From: Vreelandella neptunia
Lineage (GTDB): Bacteria; Pseudomonadota; Gammaproteobacteria; Pseudomonadales; Halomonadaceae
Direction: 5' to 3'
NCBI RefSeq assembly: GCF_022489065.1
Contig: NZ_JAKVTW010000013.1
Coordinates: 1-64,000, forward strand
Length of the DNA: 64,000 nucleotides
A program made the translations under genes and the position numbers. A model generated the notes under the pieces. The model was not told the DNA's origin and made no database searches. It worked only from the letters and a program-made list of their open reading frames with translations. Shown in pieces: positions 56,675-64,000 of the stretch. The first letter of the stretch is position 1. Each line of letters begins with the position of its first letter.

Positions 56675-56735
56675 CTTGTTTAGAGGACTATGATGCATTC
56701 AAACGAGCGTTAGTTAAAGGTTTCCTAGTTGAAGA

Positions 56736-57557
56736 CTACCTGGAAGGTCGATATCTAGGTGCCAATTCCTGCTTAATCTGGTTGGCGACTTCTTTCAGCC
56801 GTGGGCCTAGGTTATTGACCAAACGGTCGTGATCCAAGCGCAGGCTGGAGCCGCCGCAGTTAATCGCCATGACTTCGGCGCCATCTTCCAAAATCAGTGG
56901 CATTGCCACCGCGCTTATATCGCGCTGCCAGTCTTGCTCCGAAAGGCAAAAACCATACTGCGAATAGTCCTTAAGGCTCTGCTGAATGCCTGTTTCATAC
57001 TGCGGCCACTCGTTGCCATAAACCTCAGCCAGCTCTTGAAGCACCTGCTGGCGACGCTCCTCAGATAAGCCGCATAGCCAGGCACGGCCAATCGCAGAGG
57101 TGGCAATGGGCAGCCGTGAGCCAGCATCCAGTCGAATAATAAGCGGGCCGTGACCGTGGCAAGTTTCCAGATAGACCATATCGCTGCGGTCGGCGCCACC
57201 CAGGCTTACGTTGCAGTCGGTGGCATCGGCAAATTTTTGCAGATGGGGGCGGGCAATTTCACGAATACCCATATTGGCGAGAAAGCGATACCCCAGCGCT
57301 AATACGCCAGGGCCGAGGCGATACTTCTCTAAATGGGTGTTGTGCTGCAAATAGCCAAGCTGGGTAAGGGTATAGGTCAGCCGTGAGACCGTCGGGCGGG
57401 GAATATTGGTACGGTTGGAGAGCTCGGCATTGCCCAAATACTCTTCACCAGCGCCAAAGGCACGCAGCAGCTCTAAACCGCGCGCTAGCGCGGTGACAAA
57501 GTTACGATCTTTTCCTGGCAGCTGTGGGTCATCAGCATCAGTGTCAGTAGGGTGCAT
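56736..57557 (-). CDS. IclR-family transcriptional regulator
   Basis: Regulator of 273 residues with the N-terminal winged helix (about 18-80, NRTNIPRPTVSRLTYTL as recognition region) and a C-terminal IclR effector domain (GADRSDMVYLETC, IATSAIGRAWL, CLSEQDWQRDISAVAMPL). This layout resembles regulators of aromatic and beta-ketoadipate catabolism, such as PcaR/PcaU. It follows the thiolase gene on the same strand and probably controls the acyl-CoA cluster. An imperfect palindrome lies in its upstream region. Effector unknown. Confidence 0.9.
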   Translation of the reverse strand: MHPTDTDADDPQLPGKDRNFVTALARGLELLRAFGAGEEYLGNAELSNRTNIPRPTVSRLTYTLTQLGYLQHNTHLEKYRLGPGVLALGYRFLANMGIREIARPHLQKFADATDCNVSLGGADRSDMVYLETCHGHGPLIIRLDAGSRLPIATSAIGRAWLCGLSEERRQQVLQELAEVYGNEWPQYETGIQQSLKDYSQYGFCLSEQDWQRDISAVAMPLILEDGAEVMAINCGGSSLRLDHDRLVNNLGPRLKEVANQIKQELAPRYRPSR

Positions 57558-57642
57558 TCAGTGTCCCAACAATAGGTGGCTTATGGTGCCAAGTATCGCA
57601 TATCTACCTTGGCGGGGCTGTTATGCCCATCAACGAAAAGGC

Positions 57643-57660
57643 GTCCGTTATAAAACGAAC
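57643..57660. promoter_or_regulatory. Imperfect palindrome upstream of the IclR gene
   Basis: GTCCGTTataaAACGAAC: two 7-base arms with one mismatch around TATA, directly after the thiolase stop and 86 bases upstream of the IclR start. On the minus strand it reads GTTCGTTTTATAACGGAC. Its position fits autoregulation by the IclR protein, but this is inference. Confidence 0.4.
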
Positions 57661-58869
57661 TTAGCTATCTAGTCGTTCGATAATAGTGGCGATGCCCTGG
57701 CCGACGCCGATGCACATGGTGACCAGCGCATAGCGGCCACCAGTGGCCTCTAACTGGCGTAAGGCTGTTAGTGCCAAACGTGCGCCGGATGCACCCAGCG
57801 GGTGACCGATGGCAATTGCACCGCCGTTGGCGTTTAAGCGACTGTCTTCAGCGGACATACCCAACTGCTGTACGCAGCCGAGCACCTGAACGGCAAACGC
57901 TTCGTTAATTTCAATCACATCCATTTGCTCAAGCGTGAGACCTGCGCGGGCAAGGGCCTTTTGTGAGGCGGGAACCGGGCCCAAGCCCATCACCCGTGGC
58001 GCAACACCGGCAACGGCGCTGGCAACAATGCGCGCCCGTGGCGTTAAACCGACACGCTCGCCAGCACCTTTGGTGCCTACAATTAAAGCTGCAGCACCAT
58101 CATTGAGGCCAGATGCGTTGCCGGCGGTGACAACACCCCCCTCAAAAAGCGCGCCTAGCTTGGCTAGCTTGTCCTCGGTACTTTGCGGGCGTGGGTGCTC
58201 GTCTTTATCTACCAGTAGCGGCGGCTGTTTGCGCCCTTGGGGCACCTCAACGCCAAACATCTCGCCATCGTAAAAACCTGAGGCCAGCGCTTGGGCGTAG
58301 CGGGCCTGGGAACGGGCGGCAAACGCATCGCTGGTATCACGGTCAATATTCAGATCGTGGGCAATGTTATCGGCGGTTTCCGGCATGCTGTGGCTGCCAT
58401 ACTCTTTAGCAAGCCTAGGGTTGGGAAAGCGCGAGCCAATCACCGTGTCAAACATTGGCTGATTGCGAGCAAAAGGGGAGTCCGCTTTGCCAAGCACGTA
58501 GGGTGCGCGGGACATGGACTCAACGCCGCCCGCTAAAAACAGCTCGCCTTCACCGAGTCGAGCTGCACGGGCGGCATCCATCATTGCCGCTAAGCCGCTG
58601 CCACAGAGTCGGTTGACGGTTTGCCCGGCTACTTCAATAGGCAGGCCAGCGAGCAGCGCGCCGTGACGGGCCACGTTACGAGAATCTTCCCCCGCCTGGT
58701 TGGTGCAGCCTGCTAACACTTCTTCATAGCTTTCTGGCGCAAAAAGGTTGCGGGCGACCAGTGCTTTAAGCGTTAAACCCAGCAGTTCATCGGGACGAAT
58801 AGCCGCTAAGCTGCCGCCGTGGCGACCAAAGGGGGTGCGTAAACCGTCGTAAATGTAAGCATCTTGCAT
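57661..58869 (-). CDS. Acetyl-CoA acyltransferase (beta-ketoadipyl-CoA-type thiolase)
   Basis: Thiolase of 402 residues that cleaves a 3-oxoacyl-CoA with CoA. The nucleophilic Cys is in NRLCGSGLAA, the His in GHPLGASGAR and the second Cys in CIGVGQG. The start RTPFGRHGGSLAAIRPDEL and length resemble PcaF/PaaJ, which release succinyl-CoA and acetyl-CoA from 3-oxoadipyl-CoA; a general thiolase is also possible. It lies 22 bases downstream of the 3-hydroxyacyl-CoA dehydrogenase gene, so the two catalyse consecutive steps. AGGA lies eight bases before the ATG. Confidence 0.9.
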   Translation of the reverse strand: MQDAYIYDGLRTPFGRHGGSLAAIRPDELLGLTLKALVARNLFAPESYEEVLAGCTNQAGEDSRNVARHGALLAGLPIEVAGQTVNRLCGSGLAAMMDAARAARLGEGELFLAGGVESMSRAPYVLGKADSPFARNQPMFDTVIGSRFPNPRLAKEYGSHSMPETADNIAHDLNIDRDTSDAFAARSQARYAQALASGFYDGEMFGVEVPQGRKQPPLLVDKDEHPRPQSTEDKLAKLGALFEGGVVTAGNASGLNDGAAALIVGTKGAGERVGLTPRARIVASAVAGVAPRVMGLGPVPASQKALARAGLTLEQMDVIEINEAFAVQVLGCVQQLGMSAEDSRLNANGGAIAIGHPLGASGARLALTALRQLEATGGRYALVTMCIGVGQGIATIIERLDS

Positions 58870-58891
58870 GATGGTTTTCCTAGTTGTTTTT

Positions 58892-60415
58892 TTAAGCAGT
58901 GGTAAGCGACATTTTCAGCGCTGCGCGGCGGCGCAGCCACGGGCTAGGGCGATAGCGCGGGTCACCGGTGGCCTCGAGCAGGTTGGTCAGTATCGTCATA
59001 ATGCGGGTGGTGCCGTAATGATCACCCATGCGCAGCGGGCCAAAGGGGTAGCCAAGGCCAAGTTCAACCGCCCGGTCGATAGTGGCGGGTTCAGCAACCC
59101 CTTGCTGGGCAATGTCGGCACCCACGTTAACGATGCAGGCAATTACCCGCTGAAGCACAAAGCCGTTACTGTCTTGAAGCGTGCTCACCGGCGTGCCGTC
59201 GTGGTTGAGTAGGCGTTGCGCTGCTTGAATAAAGCTGTTTTGGGTAAGCGGTGTCGTCATTAGGCTGCGGCGTTTATCGAGCCCCGCGAGCATATCCACG
59301 GCCACGCACTGCTTGGCGTCTAGCCCCTGGCGTAGGGCGCAGCTAGTAGCATCTTCGCCAAAAGGCGTCAGCAGGCAGAGCGCTTGTTCAGTGGGTTGCG
59401 CGCCGGTTTCTAACGGCCAGCCCGCCGCGTTTACCAATTCAGCGAGAGCAGAGGCGCTTTCGGGTTCATCCTGGCTGATCCACACCGGGCAGGCGGGCAC
59501 GGTTTCAATGGCAGGCTCATCCGGCATTTGCTGTTTGCCTTCTACATAGCGGTAAAAGCCTTCGCCGGTTTTACGTCCTAATAAGCCTGCAGCTAAGCGT
59601 TGCCGGGTCAGTGGTGAAGGGCGAAAGCGCGCTTCCTCATAATACTGGTGATAAACCGACTCCATCACCGCGTGGGAAACATCCAGGCCGGTAAGATCCA
59701 ACAGGGTAAAGGGCCCCATTCTGAACCCGCCTTGATCGACCATAATGCGGTCAATGGTCGCCGGGGCAGCAACGCTTTCACCTAAAATCCGTAGCGCTTC
59801 GGTGCCGAAGGCGCGCCCGGCATGGTTAACCAGAAACCCAGGTGTGTCGGTTGCCTGGGCCGTAAAGTGGCCCATGGCTTTGCCCAGGGCATTCACTCGC
59901 CGGGTAACCTCATCGGCGGTGCGTAGCCCAGGAATGACTTCGGCAATCTTCATCAGTGGCACGGGGTTAAAGAAGTGAAAGCCGATGACCCGTTCGGGAT
60001 GCTGGCAGGTGGCGGCAATAGCGGTGACAGATAGTGAAGAAGTATTGGTCGCTAACACCGCCTGCTGGCTGACGATCGCTTCTAAATCACTGAATAGGCC
60101 CTGCTTGGCCTCAAGCTTCTCAACGATGGCTTCCACGACGATGTCGCAGGGGGCAAGGGCAGCTAGTTCGCTTGCTTCTACCAACTGCTCACTATACTGC
60201 TGCGCCTGCTCTTTTGTGATGCGCTGCTTTTCCGCACTTCTCTCCCATAGGCCATTAATAAACGTTTTGGCCTCTTTTACAGCACCCTCTTTAACATCGA
60301 ACAGCATGACCTTTAGGCCTGCTTGGGCAGCCAGTTGCGCGATGCCACGGCCCATGGCACCCGTGCCGACAATACCCAGCGTGGTGAAAGGCGAAAGTGT
60401 TGATTCATTAGACAT
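58892..60415 (-). CDS. 3-hydroxyacyl-CoA dehydrogenase (PaaH/PaaC-like)
   Basis: NAD-dependent enzyme of 507 residues that oxidises a 3-hydroxyacyl-CoA. The Rossmann motif is GTGAMGRGIAQLAAQAG near the N-terminus; ATNTSSLSVTAIA and GFHFFNPVPLMKIAEVI hold the catalytic His. A second C-terminal dehydrogenase-like domain (about 390-500) makes it PaaH/PaaC-like in length. It precedes the thiolase gene on the minus strand and diverges from the acyl-CoA dehydrogenase gene, across a region with three similar TGCAAAA repeats. Likely substrate is a dicarboxylic or ordinary hydroxyacyl-CoA. Confidence 0.92.
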   Translation of the reverse strand: MSNESTLSPFTTLGIVGTGAMGRGIAQLAAQAGLKVMLFDVKEGAVKEAKTFINGLWERSAEKQRITKEQAQQYSEQLVEASELAALAPCDIVVEAIVEKLEAKQGLFSDLEAIVSQQAVLATNTSSLSVTAIAATCQHPERVIGFHFFNPVPLMKIAEVIPGLRTADEVTRRVNALGKAMGHFTAQATDTPGFLVNHAGRAFGTEALRILGESVAAPATIDRIMVDQGGFRMGPFTLLDLTGLDVSHAVMESVYHQYYEEARFRPSPLTRQRLAAGLLGRKTGEGFYRYVEGKQQMPDEPAIETVPACPVWISQDEPESASALAELVNAAGWPLETGAQPTEQALCLLTPFGEDATSCALRQGLDAKQCVAVDMLAGLDKRRSLMTTPLTQNSFIQAAQRLLNHDGTPVSTLQDSNGFVLQRVIACIVNVGADIAQQGVAEPATIDRAVELGLGYPFGPLRMGDHYGTTRIMTILTNLLEATGDPRYRPSPWLRRRAALKMSLTTA

Positions 60416-60430
60416 GCGCTAAATCCTCTC

Positions 60431-60527
60431 TGCAAAATGGGTTCTTTTGTACGTTTGATTCTGCATTGCAAAATGGTGTTTCAATTATTGACTGCCATCC
60501 TAGGCTATGCAAAAGTGCCTGACAAGA
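60431..60527. promoter_or_regulatory. TGCAAAA direct repeats in the divergent promoter region
   Basis: TGCAAAATGG occurs exactly at 60431-60440 and 60467-60476, and TGCAAAAGTG at 60518-60527, all in the 140-base region between two divergently transcribed acyl-CoA genes. They are candidate binding sites for the regulator of the cluster. Spacings are 36 and 51 bases. Confidence 0.5.
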
Positions 60528-60590
60528 AATGCAGACGCTAATTAACAACACTCTCTAATGATAAAAAATACGTTGCCACCAGGAGCCGTC

Positions 60591-61742
60591 ATGATTCGCG
60601 ATCCCGAATTGATTAACCAGCTAGTCGATACTATCGCCCGTTTTGTCCGTGAGCGTTTAATTCCCAACGAGGCGCGCTTGGCAGAAGAGGATGCGGTGCC
60701 ACCGGAAATTCTCGCTGAGATGAAAGAGATGGGACTGTTCGGGTTATCGATCCCGGAAGAGTACGGCGGCCTTGGGTTAACCATGGAAGAAGAAGCGCTG
60801 GTGGCAATGGAAATCGGTAAAACGTCGCCCGCCTTTCGCTCGGTGTTTGGTACCAACAACGGTATTGGTGCCCAGGGCATTTTGATTGATGGCACCGACG
60901 AGCAGAAAGCCAAGTATGTTCCACGGCTGGCGACCGGCGAGATTCTAAGCTCGTTCTGCCTGACTGAACCGGACTCAGGCTCCGACGCCGCCAGCCTACG
61001 GACGACCGCCGTACGAGATGGCGACCACTATATTTTGAACGGAACCAAACGCTATATCACCAACGGCCCCGAGGCGGATCTGTTCACCGTAATGGCGCGC
61101 ACTGATCCCAATAATAAAGGCGCGGGCGGTATTTCTGCGTTTGTCGTTGAAGGCGACACCCCTGGGTTAATTCGCGGTCCTGCGGATAACAAGATGGGTC
61201 AGAAGGGCGCTCACACCTGCGATATTATTTTCGATAACTGCCGGGTGCCTGCCGAAAACATCATTGGCGGAAAAGAGGGGCAAGGCTTTAAAACCGCGAT
61301 GAAGGTACTCGATCGCGGGCGACTGCATATCTCCGCTGTATGCGTCGGCGTGGCCCAGCGCTTAGTGGAAGAGTCATTGCGCTACACCATGGAGCGTAAG
61401 CAGTTTGGTGCGGCCCTAGCTGAGCATCAGTTGATACAAGCCATGCTGGCAGACAGCAAAACCGAAGCCTACGCAGGTAAAACCATGGTGATGGATGCCG
61501 CGCGGCGCAAAGATGACGGTGAAAACGTCTCGACGCTGGCCTCCTGCTGCAAACTGTTCTGCGCCGAAATGGTAGGCCGAGTGGCCGACCGCGCCGTGCA
61601 GGTTCACGGTGGTGCAGGCTATATGTCTGAGTACGCGGTGGAACGTTTCTACCGTGACGTGCGGCTATTCCGCATTTACGAAGGTACTACCCAAATTCAA
61701 CAAATCGTCATCGCCCGAAATATGGTGCGGGAGGCGTCCTAA
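60591..61742 (+). CDS. Acyl-CoA dehydrogenase
   Basis: FAD enzyme of 383 residues that introduces the alpha-beta double bond into acyl-CoA. Features are the N-terminal helical domain (IPEEYGGLGLTMEEEALV), SSFCLTEPDSGSDAASL and YITNGPEADLF for FAD and substrate binding, QVHGGAGYMSEY, and RIYEGTTQIQQI with the catalytic Glu. An ATG at 60558 is in frame, but AGGAG lies five bases before the ATG at 60591, which I use. It overlaps the ligase gene by one base (TAATG). Chain length or substrate class is not evident. Confidence 0.92.
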   Translation: MIRDPELINQLVDTIARFVRERLIPNEARLAEEDAVPPEILAEMKEMGLFGLSIPEEYGGLGLTMEEEALVAMEIGKTSPAFRSVFGTNNGIGAQGILIDGTDEQKAKYVPRLATGEILSSFCLTEPDSGSDAASLRTTAVRDGDHYILNGTKRYITNGPEADLFTVMARTDPNNKGAGGISAFVVEGDTPGLIRGPADNKMGQKGAHTCDIIFDNCRVPAENIIGGKEGQGFKTAMKVLDRGRLHISAVCVGVAQRLVEESLRYTMERKQFGAALAEHQLIQAMLADSKTEAYAGKTMVMDAARRKDDGENVSTLASCCKLFCAEMVGRVADRAVQVHGGAGYMSEYAVERFYRDVRLFRIYEGTTQIQQIVIARNMVREAS

Positions 61743-63343
61743 TGGCTTTGTCGGTACCTTATCAAGCGCCGGACGAAACTATTTTTGGCCGCCTCGCCAG
61801 CGAACTGGTGGCTGAGCTTCCCGAGCGGCTCAGCACCCGCGTGCTTGAAAATGCCAAACGTATCGGTGATCAGCCCGCCATCGTAGATGGTAATTTTCGC
61901 TGGAACTACGCAGAGCTTGGCCAGGAAATACACGCCGCCTGCAATTGGTTAAGTGCGATGGGTATTCGTCCTGGCGACCGGATAATGACGGTGAGTGAAA
62001 ACTGCCGTGCTCTGGTTGTGCTGTTGCTGGCCGCCAGTGAGCTGGATGTATGGGTGGCGATTGTCAATTCGCGCCTTTCGGCCCAGGAAGTGGACTTGAT
62101 TCAGGGCAACTGTCTACCCCGGCGCGTGTTCTACACCTGCGATGCCTCGCCCGAGGCTACCCAACACGCCGAGCGCCACGCCGCCGACCGCTATCAGCAT
62201 CCTCAACTGGGTGGGCTGGCAATTTCACCGCTCTACGACAGCGAACCCGAACCGGTATACGCCAGCGGCGCCGAGCAGGTCGCGGCGATGATTTACACCT
62301 CAGGCACGACCGGTACACCCAAAGGAGTGATGCTGACTCACCGTGGCATTCTCTATATCGCTTCGATTTCGGGCGGCATGCGCCATTTAAGCGAGGGGCA
62401 GCGTGTGTATGGTGTGCTGCCGATGTCGCATGTGTTTGGACTATCCTCGGTATGTATGGGCTCGCTCTATAATGGCGCCTGCCTATATACCGTGCCGCGT
62501 TTCGAGGCAGCGCAAATGCTGGAAACGTTAAAGCAGGAGCGAATTACCGTGCTCCAGGGCGTGCCAGCCATGTATGCCCGGGCGTTAGAGTATTTAAAAC
62601 GCGAGCAGCGCCCGTTAGATGCGCCTGAGCTTATTTATATCTCCGCAGGTGGCTCTCCGCTGGATAGCGATACCAAGAATCGAGTGGAAGTGGTCTTTGG
62701 CCTGACGCTGCATAACGGCTATGGCTTAACTGAGGCCAGCCCCACTATTAGCCAAACCCGCATTGATGACCGCCATAGCAACAGTACCGTTGGCCGTGTA
62801 TTACCTCTGCTTGAGTACCGCCTTGAGCCGCTTAGCGATAGCGGTACTTCCGAGCAGCCCGGCGATGAGGTGGGGGAGCTATGGGTGCGCGGGCCTAATA
62901 TTATGAAAGGCTACTTCCGCCAGCCGGAAGCTACCCGCGCCACGCTAACCGAAGAGGGTTGGCTCAACACCGGCGATATCGCCAAACTCGATCATGATGA
63001 TCAGCTCTATATCGTGGGGCGTAGCAAAGAGCTGATTATCCGCTCGGGCTTCAATATCTACCCACCGGATGTGGAAGCGGTGATCAATGAGCATCCCGCG
63101 GTCACGCTTACCGCGGTGGTTGGTCGCCAAATCGCCGGGAATGAAGAAGTGGTGGCGTTTGTACAGTGCGAGCCGGGCGTTGACGTTGATATGGCGGAGT
63201 TAAAAGCATTTATCGCCGAGCGACTGGCACCCTATAAACGCCCCACCCAAATTGTGTTAATGGATACCTTACCTTCCACCGCCAGCGGCAAAATACTAAA
63301 AGGGCGGCTTCGGGATTTAGCCCAGCAGGAGAGCGGATCATGA
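61742..63343 (+). CDS. Acyl-CoA synthetase (AMP-forming)
   Basis: ANL-superfamily ligase of 533 residues that activates a carboxylic acid to its CoA thioester. The AMP/P-loop motif is YTSGTTGTPKGVMLTH, then NGYGLTEASPT, LNTGDIAKLD, GRSKELIIRSGFNIYP and the catalytic Lys in the C-terminal TASGKILKGRL. It is coupled to the acyl-CoA dehydrogenase gene (TAATG) and overlaps the thioesterase gene by four bases. Context suggests it activates the acid degraded by this cluster; the acid is unknown. Confidence 0.93.
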   Translation: MALSVPYQAPDETIFGRLASELVAELPERLSTRVLENAKRIGDQPAIVDGNFRWNYAELGQEIHAACNWLSAMGIRPGDRIMTVSENCRALVVLLLAASELDVWVAIVNSRLSAQEVDLIQGNCLPRRVFYTCDASPEATQHAERHAADRYQHPQLGGLAISPLYDSEPEPVYASGAEQVAAMIYTSGTTGTPKGVMLTHRGILYIASISGGMRHLSEGQRVYGVLPMSHVFGLSSVCMGSLYNGACLYTVPRFEAAQMLETLKQERITVLQGVPAMYARALEYLKREQRPLDAPELIYISAGGSPLDSDTKNRVEVVFGLTLHNGYGLTEASPTISQTRIDDRHSNSTVGRVLPLLEYRLEPLSDSGTSEQPGDEVGELWVRGPNIMKGYFRQPEATRATLTEEGWLNTGDIAKLDHDDQLYIVGRSKELIIRSGFNIYPPDVEAVINEHPAVTLTAVVGRQIAGNEEVVAFVQCEPGVDVDMAELKAFIAERLAPYKRPTQIVLMDTLPSTASGKILKGRLRDLAQQESGS

Positions 63344-63810
63344 GCCCATCGCCAATAGCTACTCCTGATACGTATCAACAGGCACTCATGGGCTATCACG
63401 AGTTGTTAGGTATGCATGTGGTGGAGTGGCAGCAAGACCGAGCCGTGGTTGAACTCACCATTGAGCCAAAGCACCTAAACCGCAGCGGCAATGTTCACGG
63501 TGGCGTATTGGCTTCCATGTTGGACAGTGCTCTGAGTCTGGCGGGCCTGCACTGTGATGTGCCGGGTAATATTCGCCGGGGGATGACGCTGTCCCTGACC
63601 ACGACCTTTGTTGGCCCCGCCCGGCAAGGCGTGTTAAGGGCAACCGGCACGCTGCGTGGGGGCGGGCAGAAAACCTATATGTCGAGCGGTGAAATTGTCG
63701 ATGAAAAGGGCAATTTAGTAGCCATGGGTGAAGGGTCGTTTCGGCGCCGCAGTGGCAGCGAATCGTCTGAGGGATTTCCGCAAAGCAGCCCAGGGGAGCC
63801 CGCTGAGTGA
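63340..63810 (+). CDS. PaaI-family hotdog thioesterase
   Basis: A 156-residue single hotdog domain protein that probably hydrolyses acyl-CoA. The motif NRSGNVHGGVLASMLDSAL contains the HGG turn and the catalytic Asp of the PaaI type. In phenylacetate metabolism PaaI rescues CoA from dead-end thioesters, and a similar role is plausible here. It overlaps the ligase gene by four bases (ATGA) and the next gene by four bases (GTGA). The C-terminal 20 residues are Ser- and Glu-rich and probably disordered. Confidence 0.92.
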   Translation: MSPSPIATPDTYQQALMGYHELLGMHVVEWQQDRAVVELTIEPKHLNRSGNVHGGVLASMLDSALSLAGLHCDVPGNIRRGMTLSLTTTFVGPARQGVLRATGTLRGGGQKTYMSSGEIVDEKGNLVAMGEGSFRRRSGSESSEGFPQSSPGEPAE

Positions 63811-64000
63811 ACTCAGCCCGCCTGCGGGTCTCATTGTTACTGCTGGTCACCCTGGCAACGCTATTCCACCTGGTGGTCGGCAGCCTATTTTTGCAGGCTG
63901 TCGGCATTGTGGCGCTGGTGCTCTATTTATCTACGTTGGCGGGTCAGCTTACTCGTATGGCCAAAGGGTTATTGCTGGTGGCGGGCGTGTTGACGCTACT
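63807..64000 (+). CDS. Membrane protein, N-terminal part (cut by window end)
   Basis: A GTG at 63807, overlapping the thioesterase stop (GTGA) and preceded by GGGGAG, opens a frame that runs off the window end. The 64 visible residues start NSARLRVSLLLLVTLATLFH after the initiator and include a first helix (about 8-25), a second (about 29-48) and the start of a third after GQLTRMAK. It is an integral membrane protein. The family cannot be told from this part. It is probably the fourth gene of the acyl-CoA operon. Confidence 0.65.
   Translation, partial: MNSARLRVSLLLLVTLATLFHLVVGSLFLQAVGIVALVLYLSTLAGQLTRMAKGLLLVAGVLTL

Overview
The window is a stretch of gammaproteobacterial chromosome. The protein families, the gene orders (thrS-infC-rpmI-rplT-pheS-pheT-ihfA, tig-clpP-clpX-lon-hupB-ppiD), the MvaT-type nucleoid protein, the DUF2970/DUF2909/DUF2489/DUF2788 small proteins and the osmoprotectant transporter together fit Halomonadaceae (Halomonas or a close relative). 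That assignment is inference from gene content; no marker RNA gene is present. I found no rRNA, tRNA, CRISPR array, intact insertion sequence or prophage.

Layout. (1) 1-7.0 kb: a minus-strand purine operon, xdhA-xdhB-xdhC-guaD (guanine to xanthine to urate), diverging from a RutR-like TetR regulator, with a perfect palindromic operator candidate between them. (2) 7.0-10.1 kb: helicase hrpB, a small lipoprotein and a DUF2970 membrane peptide. (3) 10.2-18.2 kb: an aa3-type cytochrome c oxidase locus (coxB with a fused cytochrome c domain, coxA, cox11, coxC, SURF1, a Sco-like thioredoxin-fold protein, heme A synthase, heme O synthase), ending in a small, apparently frameshifted membrane gene. 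(4) 18.5-27.6 kb: DUF2489 and OmpA-family envelope proteins, then the translation cluster thrS, infC (AUC start), rpmI, rplT, pheS, pheT, ihfA. (5) 27.7-28.9 kb: DUF2788, a flavodoxin and a membrane protein. (6) 29.2-37.6 kb: protein quality control (trigger factor, ClpP, ClpX, Lon, HU, PpiD). (7) 37.7-42.2 kb: lpxH, ppiB, glnS, cysS. (8) 42.3-46.2 kb: a YehZYXW-type osmoprotectant ABC transporter, followed by a short tandem-repeat array. (9) 46.4-51.7 kb: branched-chain keto acid dehydrogenase E1-alpha, E1-beta and E2, followed after 5 nt by a Hanks-type protein kinase with an unrecognised C-terminal half. (10) 51.7-53.1 kb: two gene-poor, AT-richer stretches around an MvaT/H-NS-like gene; the second holds a decayed copy of the 3' end of the kinase gene. 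(11) 53.1-56.6 kb: a minus-strand MCE lipid transporter (STAS-MlaE, MlaF, MlaD, auxiliary lipoprotein). (12) 56.7-64 kb: an IclR regulator, thiolase and 3-hydroxyacyl-CoA dehydrogenase on the minus strand, facing acyl-CoA dehydrogenase, acyl-CoA ligase, thioesterase and a truncated membrane protein on the plus strand. This last group looks like a beta-oxidation-type acid catabolic cluster.

Most of the window is well-known housekeeping. The most unusual part is 46-53 kb. An apparently complete Ser/Thr kinase is coupled to a BCKDH operon whose E1-alpha resembles the mitochondrial enzyme and keeps the phosphorylation-loop serine. A relic of a second kinase copy lies beyond the MvaT-like gene. 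Start codons were re-chosen from Shine-Dalgarno spacing where the longest frame was clearly too long (xdhA, coxB, coxA, cox11, SURF1, infC, pheS, DUF2788, mioC-like, clpX, ppiB, yehW-like, bkd E1-beta, bkd E2, mlaE, acyl-CoA dehydrogenase).
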